Shown: positions 1 to 4,746 of the stretch, one piece after another | How positions within the stretch are numbered: the stretch's first letter is position 1 | Layout: the number at the start of each line of letters is the position of its first letter | Source of the DNA: JAQBQQ01 sp964633955 | Lineage (GTDB): Bacteria; Patescibacteriota; Gracilibacteria; Peribacterales; Peribacteraceae | Reading direction: 5' to 3' | Assembly: GCA_964633955.1 (NCBI GenBank) | Contig: CAZWIA010000040.1 | Coordinates: forward strand, 1 to 6,518 | DNA length: 6,518 bases | The notes under the pieces: model-generated | Told to the model about the DNA's origin: nothing | Seen by the model: only the letters and a program-made list of their open reading frames with translations | Database searches by the model: none | Made by a program: the position numbers and the translations under genes

Positions 1-1
1 G

Positions 2-55
2 TACTTCCCTACGTCCGCGGAGGCGGAGAAGGCGGGGTACCGGGCGGCGCGGTGA
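2..55 (+). CDS. C-terminal fragment of a protein with an Ada-like 'sunset' tail (partial)
   Basis: Only the last 17 codons and the TGA stop are inside the window; the gene enters from the left edge. The peptide reads YFPTSAEAEKAGYRAAR. Its pattern, aromatic-F, then a few residues, then AEAE-x-AGYR-x-x-R, is the usual end of small Ada-like or 'sunset' metal-binding modules found at the C-terminus of secreted nucleases and surface proteins, where it often reads F-x-x-xxEAExAGYRxxx. What the rest of the protein does cannot be seen. It ends three bases before the stop of the minus-strand gene at 59-1879, so the two are convergent. Another frame of the same strand is open to position 84, but its Gly/Arg-rich peptide looks random. 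The family match rests on a very short peptide. Confidence 0.5.
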   Translation, partial: YFPTSAEAEKAGYRAAR

Positions 56-58
56 ACA

Positions 59-1879
59 CTACGGCCAGACGAGCGAGAGGATGAAGCCGGTCCAGAGGGC
101 TACGCAGAGCAGGATCAGCGTGCCGGCGATCAGACGGAGCGGCCGCGGGAGCCACATGCTGCCTCGCACGGCAAAATAGGCGGCAGGAACAACAATGATG
201 CTGCTGTACCTGAAGTCCTGGCTCGAAGAGTAGGGCGAGTGAATGCGGAAGGCGAAGTGGGCTGCCATGCTGCCCAGGAGGACCGCCAGGAGAGGCAATG
301 AGGAGCGCCACCTGCCCCGCCAAGTTTCCACTGCCAGCCCAGTTACGATGAGCGGCAGGAGTAGAAGAGATGAGCCCAGAATGATGCGGGCAAACGGTAG
401 CCGCCACTCGCCAAAGGCAAACTCGCCAAAGAAAGCTGACCGGAACCAGTACTCCCAGAAATACCGTCGCCGCACACTGTCTTCCCACGGATTATTGTAC
501 GGATGCCGCAGGATGCCAGCGGGGTTGAAGCTGAGGAGTGAGGCGGGCCGGTTATCCAACTGCAGGCCCGAGTGGAGGTTGCCCAAATTGCCTATGAGCA
601 GCCTGTCTACGCGTGCAGATTCCCGGTACCGCAGGATGCTCACCCATCCGCTCATGACGGCTACAATCGCCAGGCAGGTGCATCCAAGCGCTAAGCGCCG
701 TAGCCAGGGGGTGCCGGGCGGCCAAACCGTCAGCAGTCCCAAGGTCAACAGGAGCGGAACCAGGAGAGTGTTCTTGGTGAGCAGGCCGGCGGCGAGCGTG
801 AGGCAGAGCAGTAGCCAAGCGCGCCAGGTCCGCCGTTCCGGACGCAGGCCAAGCTGCACAACTGCGAGCAGCCAGGCAGATGTCAGAGTGTGTGCCAGGA
901 CATCGTTGTTGATGCGCGCGGCAGAAAAGATCCAGGCGGGAAACGCGGCCAGAACAAGCGATGCAACAACCAGCCATGGGCGGTCTTGCGATTTTGAAAG
1001 CAGAGCGCGCAGAGTGGCCACTCCTAATAGGAAAGCGGCAATGCTCAGTGCGGTTGCCAGTGCCTGGAGCTGCACGAGCTCGGCGAACAGGTTGAAGCGC
1101 ACGAACCGCGTGAGAGAGAGGAGCAGGGCGGATACCGTGTAGTAGAGCGGCGGATGGTAGAACTCCCAGCCCTGTGCCGTGGCCGGTATGGACCAGTGTG
1201 TCAGGATGTACTGTACATACTCCCAGTGCCCCTCCCAATCATGCTGTCGTACGGCGTGCGGCGTGATGACGGTGTAAAACAGGCGGAGACCAATCCCTAT
1301 GAACACCGCTATGCCCAGAGAGAAGTGGAGTCTGAAGATGGGGAGAAGGCAGAGCAATAGGCCAGTGATGGCTGCCGTGAACAGGCCTAGGATCCAAGGA
1401 TCACTGAGGGAAGGGCGTAGGGCAAATGCTGCTCCGCCGCCGTCATTCTGTACGCGAAACGCAACAGTGTTAGTGCCCGCGTGCAGCCATGGTCCCAGAT
1501 GCAGAGTTGTGCCCTGAACAATGTCACACGTGTGGAGCGCCGGGTCCCCCACGGCACGCCCGTTGATGATCAGTTCTTCTAGGCATAAATCTGGTATCAC
1601 CCGGAAGGTGCGGGGGTGCAGCGGCGGAAGGTATAGGGAAAAGGACCCTTGCAGTTCGCCCGGTCCTTCGGTCTGGAAGTCCAAAGGGAAAGATGCTTCC
1701 TGTTCCGGGCCGTCTGCATACCGGTATGTGCCGCGCTCCGCGACCGGCAGTACCAACAGCGCTGCACCCAGTGGAATGAGGAAGCCGGCCGCTAAGTGCA
1801 GAATCCGCAGGCCGATGATGGCATGCTGGCAACTCGTTGACTGTGAGAGGTTGGGCGGTGTTTCAGGGGCAGCGGCCAT
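59..1879 (-). CDS. GT-C membrane glycosyltransferase (GT39/PMT-like) with inserted periplasmic beta-domain
   Basis: A 606-residue polytopic membrane protein, likely a GT-C enzyme that moves a sugar from a polyprenyl-phosphate donor to an acceptor on the outer face of the cytoplasmic membrane. A first membrane helix spans about residues 21-46. Residues 47-158 form a soluble, beta-rich segment with the pattern IINGRAV...LHLGPWLHAGTNTVAFRV, reminiscent of galactose-binding jelly-roll domains, with two cysteines (C99, C118) that could form a disulfide. From about 161 on there are roughly a dozen further hydrophobic helices. Family-like motifs are HDWEGHW (213-219, with D214 the likely catalytic acid in the first large loop), EFYHPPLYY (239-247), RINNDVLAH (322-330), LLTKN (366-370) and QDFRYSS (554-560). 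The start is well bounded, since an in-frame TGA lies directly before the ATG. No Shine-Dalgarno is visible. The stop is TAG. Substrate and acceptor are unknown. The GT-C class is fairly safe; the beta-domain fold is inferred. Confidence 0.88.
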   Translation of the reverse strand: MAAAPETPPNLSQSTSCQHAIIGLRILHLAAGFLIPLGAALLVLPVAERGTYRYADGPEQEASFPLDFQTEGPGELQGSFSLYLPPLHPRTFRVIPDLCLEELIINGRAVGDPALHTCDIVQGTTLHLGPWLHAGTNTVAFRVQNDGGGAAFALRPSLSDPWILGLFTAAITGLLLCLLPIFRLHFSLGIAVFIGIGLRLFYTVITPHAVRQHDWEGHWEYVQYILTHWSIPATAQGWEFYHPPLYYTVSALLLSLTRFVRFNLFAELVQLQALATALSIAAFLLGVATLRALLSKSQDRPWLVVASLVLAAFPAWIFSAARINNDVLAHTLTSAWLLAVVQLGLRPERRTWRAWLLLCLTLAAGLLTKNTLLVPLLLTLGLLTVWPPGTPWLRRLALGCTCLAIVAVMSGWVSILRYRESARVDRLLIGNLGNLHSGLQLDNRPASLLSFNPAGILRHPYNNPWEDSVRRRYFWEYWFRSAFFGEFAFGEWRLPFARIILGSSLLLLPLIVTGLAVETWRGRWRSSLPLLAVLLGSMAAHFAFRIHSPYSSSQDFRYSSIIVVPAAYFAVRGSMWLPRPLRLIAGTLILLCVALWTGFILSLVWP

Positions 1880-1890
1880 TCAGCGTCTTG

Positions 1891-1910
1891 GAGGCGGATG
1901 GAGGCGGACG
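1891..1910. repeat. 10-bp tandem direct repeat next to the GT-C start
   Basis: GAGGCGGATG is followed at once by GAGGCGGACG, identical at 9 of 10 positions. On the minus strand this puts two CCGCCTCC units 12-31 nt upstream of the GT-C ATG, inside the probable 5' leader. The units are pyrimidine-rich there and so are not ribosome binding sites. They could be a protein-binding repeat or chance in GC-rich DNA. Confidence 0.6.
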
Positions 1911-1980
1911 AGTAGCCGTGTATTGGCGGCCAGTGCAAGCATGATAAGAGGCTAACGGCAGATCCCCCAGCGAACAAGGT

Positions 1981-2022
1981 GTTCGCACGAGATGCATGTG
2001 CATGGATGGTTCCCGTGCGAAC
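1981..2022. repeat. Nested inverted repeat (9-bp outer arms, 5-bp inner arms)
   Basis: The outer arms are GTTCGCACG (1981-1989) and its exact complement CGTGCGAAC (2014-2022), separated by 24 bp. Inside that spacer, ATGCA (1992-1996) and TGCAT (1999-2003) form a second inverted repeat around a TG. No T-run follows on either strand, so it does not look like an intrinsic terminator. It lies about 30 bp upstream of the -35 element of the GT2 promoter and about 100 bp upstream of the GT-C ATG, a natural place for a dimeric regulator to act on both divergent genes. Its function is unknown. Confidence 0.6.
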
Positions 2023-2054
2023 GGTCAGCTGCGCATGTTTCACCACTCAGCCAA

Positions 2055-2083
2055 CTTACATCTCCTCAGGGGCTTGCTATGAT
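2055..2083 (+). promoter_or_regulatory. Promoter for the GT2 gene, placed for a leaderless transcript
   Basis: CTTACA (2055-2060; 4 of 6 match to TTGACA), a 17-bp spacer, then TATGAT (2078-2083; 5 of 6 match to TATAAT). Six bases separate the -10 from the GTG start codon at 2090, so transcription would begin on or next to that codon. No Shine-Dalgarno sits at the usual distance from the GTG, which agrees with leaderless initiation. This is read from sequence only. Confidence 0.55.
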
Positions 2084-2089
2084 GCGCCA

Positions 2090-2776
2090 GTGACACTCTC
2101 CATCATCCTGCCGTGCTTCAACGAGGAGGCGAATATCCGAACCACCGTCCGGTCAGTGCTCTCGTGGCTGGACCAGGAGCAGTATGGCGGAGAAGTGATT
2201 GTGGTGGATGACGGTTCGCGCGACCGGTCGCCGGCCATCTTGGCGGATATGGCCAAGCAAGATTCTCGCGTGACAGTGGTGACCCACGTGCAGAACAGTG
2301 GCTATGGGTGGGCTGTGCGATCCGGCTGTGACGCTGCTACTCAAGATGTGATTGCCTTTATGGATAGTGATGGGCAGTTCCACATAGATGATCTAGCAAC
2401 GCTCCTGCCGTACTTGGAGAGAGTGCCGTTTGTGACCGGGCGCCGCCGTCATCGCGCGGATTCCGTGATGCGCCGCATGTTCGGCAAAGTGCTGGGCATT
2501 ATGAACTTCTTGGTGCTGGGCATCTGGGTGCGAGATGTGAACTGTGGTCTCAAGGCGTTCAAGCGGCAAATTTGGCCGGACATCCGGCCGGACTACGGCG
2601 TGGAGAAGCTCTTCAATGCGGAGGTGTTCCTCAGGATGAAGCGCAAGGGGATCCCGTGGGTGCAGGTGGACGTGCCCCACTACCCGCGCACGGCAGGGAA
2701 TCCCACCGGCGCCAAGTTCTACGTGATCGCCCGCATGTTCCGGGAGCTATGGAACCTGCGAAGCAAGGTGCGGTGA
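2090..2776 (+). CDS. GT2 glycosyltransferase, polyprenyl-phosphate-sugar synthase-like
   Basis: A 228-residue cytoplasmic GT-A fold enzyme that probably transfers a sugar from a nucleotide donor to a polyprenyl phosphate. The N-terminal strand LSIILPCFNEE (3-13) starts the nucleotide-binding fold. D40-D41-G-S is the first nucleotide-binding acidic pair, N69-S-G-Y-G the loop after the second strand, and D92-S-D94-G-Q the DXD metal site. RRRHR (118-122), a mildly hydrophobic stretch (about 133-147) and VNCGLKAFKR (150-159) follow in the order usual for dolichyl- or undecaprenyl-phosphate sugar synthases. HYPRTAGNPTGAK (197-209) is the typical Arg/Gly loop near the end. There is no C-terminal membrane anchor. 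I chose GTG at 2090 because the family begins a few residues before ILPxFNEE and a promoter ends six bases upstream. ATG at 1979 or 2006 would add 28-37 unrelated residues. The sugar and exact acceptor are unknown. Confidence 0.87.
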   Translation: MTLSIILPCFNEEANIRTTVRSVLSWLDQEQYGGEVIVVDDGSRDRSPAILADMAKQDSRVTVVTHVQNSGYGWAVRSGCDAATQDVIAFMDSDGQFHIDDLATLLPYLERVPFVTGRRRHRADSVMRRMFGKVLGIMNFLVLGIWVRDVNCGLKAFKRQIWPDIRPDYGVEKLFNAEVFLRMKRKGIPWVQVDVPHYPRTAGNPTGAKFYVIARMFRELWNLRSKVR

Positions 2777-2801
2777 CGCCCGGCCGGACGGCGCTCCCGC
2801 T

Positions 2802-3497
2802 TCATCGCGCCAGCCGCCGCAGTTGCCGGAAGAGCTGCCAGCCGCGTCTGCCGAAGGAGAGGGGCTTCACGCTCGGCGTTCCGCCAGCGCGGTTACGGAA
2901 GACGATGGGGATCCAGCGGATGCCGTACCGCCGCTGCTGGAGGACGGCCAGCAGGACGTTGGCCAGATGGAAATCTGGGGGGATGCGCGGGATCGCGTCA
3001 GCGAGCGCGTCGGCTCTCATGAGCCGGTACGGCACGTTGGCGTCCGTTACCCATGTGCCCGTGGCGGTGAAGGTGACGATGCTCACCAGGCAGGAGATCA
3101 CACCGCGAGTCCATCCGTCCTCGCGCCGTGTCCGTTGTCCGTAGATCACCGGGTGATCCGTCCGCAGGTCCCAGAATCTCCGGAAGAAGCGGGGATCGCA
3201 CTGGCCGTCCGAATCCAGCTGCAGCACCCAATCGGCTCCCGCGGCGAGGGCGCGGCGGTAGCCATCCAGACACGTCTGTCCGTGGCCGGAGTTCGGTTTG
3301 TGCAGGACGAGCATCTCCGGATGCCGGCCGACCAGGGCGTGCAGTACGGCCCGGGTCCCGTCGGTGGAGCCGTCGTCCAGGATGCACAGGGTATGGCGTA
3401 TGCCGGAGCGGGCCAGTTCATCGGTCCATTCGCGCACCACGCGGGGCAGAGCTTCCTGCTCGTTGAACGCCGGCATGACGATCCATAGGTTCTCCAA
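2802..3497 (-). CDS. GT2 glycosyltransferase paired with glf
   Basis: A 231-residue GT-A fold protein of family 2. It has IVMPAFNE (6-13), LDDGSTDGT (40-48), the DXD-type site LDSDGQ (94-99), GQRTRRED (120-127), a hydrophobic stretch (132-147), TDANVPYRLMR (151-161) and the Arg/Gly loop RNRAGGTPS (201-209). The order matches the plus-strand GT2 gene facing it, so the two are distant paralogues of the polyprenyl-phosphate-sugar synthase-like group. The start is TTG at 3497, preceded by GGAGG nine bases upstream and by an in-frame TAA at 3515-3513. A downstream ATG (residue 8) would cut the first strand. The gene starts inside the end of glf (80-nt overlap), so it is probably co-transcribed and translationally coupled. 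By context it may use the product of Glf, UDP-galactofuranose; this is inference. The stop is TGA, 25 bp from the facing gene. Confidence 0.87.
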   Translation of the reverse strand: MENLWIVMPAFNEQEALPRVVREWTDELARSGIRHTLCILDDGSTDGTRAVLHALVGRHPEMLVLHKPNSGHGQTCLDGYRRALAAGADWVLQLDSDGQCDPRFFRRFWDLRTDHPVIYGQRTRREDGWTRGVISCLVSIVTFTATGTWVTDANVPYRLMRADALADAIPRIPPDFHLANVLLAVLQQRRYGIRWIPIVFRNRAGGTPSVKPLSFGRRGWQLFRQLRRLAR

Positions 3498-4611
3498 CCG
3501 CGCAATCCTCCCTTATACGCCCGAAGATGTGAAGCGCGTCTTCGAACGCTTGGTCCATGTTGATGTACCGGTACGTCGCCAGCCGGCCGGCGAAGTACAC
3601 CTTATTCGTCCGCGTCTCCTCTTCCGCTAACGCGCGGTACCGCCGGTAGAGCTCGTCGTTCTCCCGGGCGGGTACGGGGTAGTACGGATCGCCCTCGGCC
3701 TGGGGGAATTCGTGCGAGATGACGGTGCGGGGCGAGCGCTGCCCCGTGACGTGCTTGATCTCCACGCTGCGCGTGTAGGCGTTGTCGTTCGGGTAGTTGA
3801 TCTGCACGCACGGCTGGACGTACTCCTGCTCGTGCGGCGTGAAGGTGAACTCCAGCGACCGCCACGGCAGCGCGCCGAGCGAACGGCCGAAGTACGCGTC
3901 CACCGGTCCGCAGTAGAGCGTGGCCCGGCGCGGCCGGATGCGTCCGCGTACTTCCTGGAAGTCCGTGCCCAGCCGCACGCTGATCAGGGGATGGTCGAGC
4001 ATCCGCTCGAACAGCGCCGTGTACCCCTTGTCCGGCATGAGCTGGAACGCGTGGTTCACGTAGCGGGCATCCCGTGTGAAGCGCACGGGGATGCGGCCGC
4101 AAACGGAAGGATCCAGGTCCCGCGGATGCCGGCCCCACTGCTTGAGCGTGTAGTTGAGGTAGAACGCCTCGTACAGCTTCCGCCCCACGCGTGACAGGAC
4201 GAATTCCTCCGAGTTGCGCGGTTCCGGTATCGGTTCGGCCAGCGAGGCCAGGAGCTCCTGTGCGGACCGTTCATCCAGCGTGCGGCCGAAGAACCTTTCC
4301 AGCGTGGTGAGGTTGATGGGGAACGGGTACAGTTCGCCGTCCACAAAGCTCAGGACGCGGTAGTTGCCGTCGATCCACCCTGTGAAGGCCGACAGGTACT
4401 CCAGGAGCATGGGGTTATCCGTGCGGAAGTAGTGCGGTCCGTACTGGTGGACCAGCACGCCGCTCTCGTGCACCCGGTCGTAGCAGTTGCCTGCGATGTG
4501 GTCGCGTCGGTCGATGACCAGGGAAGACCAGCCGCACTGGCTGGCGGCGCGCTCGGCCACGGTGCAGCCCACAGGCCCGGCACCGATGATGAGGAGATCG
4601 ACATCGTTCAT
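3418..4611 (-). CDS. glf: UDP-galactopyranose mutase (FAD-dependent)
   Basis: A 397-residue cytoplasmic flavoenzyme that interconverts UDP-galactopyranose and UDP-galactofuranose, the activated precursor of galactofuranose in surface glycans. The FAD-binding motif GAGPVG (10-15) follows the first strand, and IDRRDHIAGNCYD (33-45) matches the next conserved block. HQYGPHYFRTDN (55-66), LKQWG (156-160), RIPVRF (173-178), KGYTALFERML (195-205), NAYTRSVEIKH (277-287), DPYYP (308-312) and GRLATYRYINMDQ (342-354) cover the signature substrate and flavin regions in order. Conserved arginines and tyrosines expected for diphosphate binding are present (R173, R281, R343, Y349). Most family members read FHT where this one reads FRT (R63). 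The family normally ends about 20-35 residues after the last motif; here the last 27 or so residues overlap the next gene and look like by-product sequence. The ATG at 4611 gives a normal N-terminus. No Shine-Dalgarno is evident, but a good promoter lies about 80 bp upstream. Confidence 0.92.
   Translation of the reverse strand: MNDVDLLIIGAGPVGCTVAERAASQCGWSSLVIDRRDHIAGNCYDRVHESGVLVHQYGPHYFRTDNPMLLEYLSAFTGWIDGNYRVLSFVDGELYPFPINLTTLERFFGRTLDERSAQELLASLAEPIPEPRNSEEFVLSRVGRKLYEAFYLNYTLKQWGRHPRDLDPSVCGRIPVRFTRDARYVNHAFQLMPDKGYTALFERMLDHPLISVRLGTDFQEVRGRIRPRRATLYCGPVDAYFGRSLGALPWRSLEFTFTPHEQEYVQPCVQINYPNDNAYTRSVEIKHVTGQRSPRTVISHEFPQAEGDPYYPVPARENDELYRRYRALAEEETRTNKVYFAGRLATYRYINMDQAFEDALHIFGRIREDCAVGEPMDRHAGVQRAGSSAPRGARMDR
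3507..3514 (-). promoter_or_regulatory. Shine-Dalgarno for the glf-linked GT2 gene
   Basis: On the minus strand AAGGGAGG lies inside the glf coding sequence (codons about 366-368), with nine bases between it and the TTG start at 3497. It is the strongest ribosome binding site in the window and decides the choice of the TTG start. Confidence 0.75.
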
Positions 4612-4688
4612 GGGTTCGCCGCGCAGGGCGCCTGTTGATGCGGGGGATGGAGACCGGCGTGGCGGAGATCGGGTTCCGCTCCGATGCT

Positions 4689-4717
4689 ACTATAGGGCGG
4701 CCGTATCCGGCCGGCAA
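4689..4717 (-). promoter_or_regulatory. Promoter for the glf-GT2 operon
   Basis: On the minus strand TTGCCG (4717 to 4712; 4 of 6 match to TTGACA), a 17-bp spacer, then TATAGT (4694 to 4689; 5 of 6 match to TATAAT). The transcript would start near 4682, leaving a leader of about 70 nt before the glf ATG. On the plus strand the overlapping TACTAT (4688-4693) could serve as a -10 for the divergent GT-C gene, but no good -35 accompanies it. Confidence 0.55.
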
Positions 4718-4746
4718 TCCGTTTCCTTGGACCTTGAAGGCGGCGC

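Larger units (their letters stand above)
1880..2089. other. Divergent intergenic region between the GT-C and GT2 genes
   Basis: These 210 bp separate two divergently transcribed genes and should hold both promoters. They contain a near-perfect 10-bp tandem repeat beside the GT-C start, a nested palindrome in the middle, and a promoter for the GT2 gene at the right end. For the minus-strand gene the best -10 candidate is TATCAT (minus strand, 1946 to 1941), about 60 nt before its ATG, but no convincing -35 sits 16-18 bp upstream of it. An open frame (from 1979) extends the GT2 reading frame back through this region, but its peptide is Cys/Thr-rich and unlike the family. Confidence 0.6.

Noticed and set aside
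243..1142. A 299-codon plus-strand open frame opposite the first GT-C gene
   Set aside because: Its product is rich in Arg and Ser with no recognisable motif, and the opposite strand encodes a convincing membrane enzyme. Long antisense frames are common in GC-rich DNA.
1979..2089. N-terminal extension of the first GT2 protein from ATG 1979 or 2006
   Set aside because: The extra residues are Cys- and Thr-rich, unlike the family N-terminus, and would place both the palindrome and the promoter in coding DNA.
2082..2093. A three-codon ORF (ATG CGC CAG TGA) whose stop overlaps the GT2 GTG start, with AGGGG nine bases before it
   Set aside because: It could act as a coupling mini-ORF, but the promoter at 2055-2083 would start transcription after its ATG, and such short ORFs arise easily by chance.
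2777..2801. A possible terminator between the two facing GT2 genes
   Set aside because: Only a four-base GCCG/CGGC pairing with a two-base loop is present, and there is no T-run.
2823..3488. A 221-codon plus-strand open frame opposite the minus-strand GT2 gene
   Set aside because: It is the exact antisense of a gene with full GT2 motifs, and its own product has no domain pattern.
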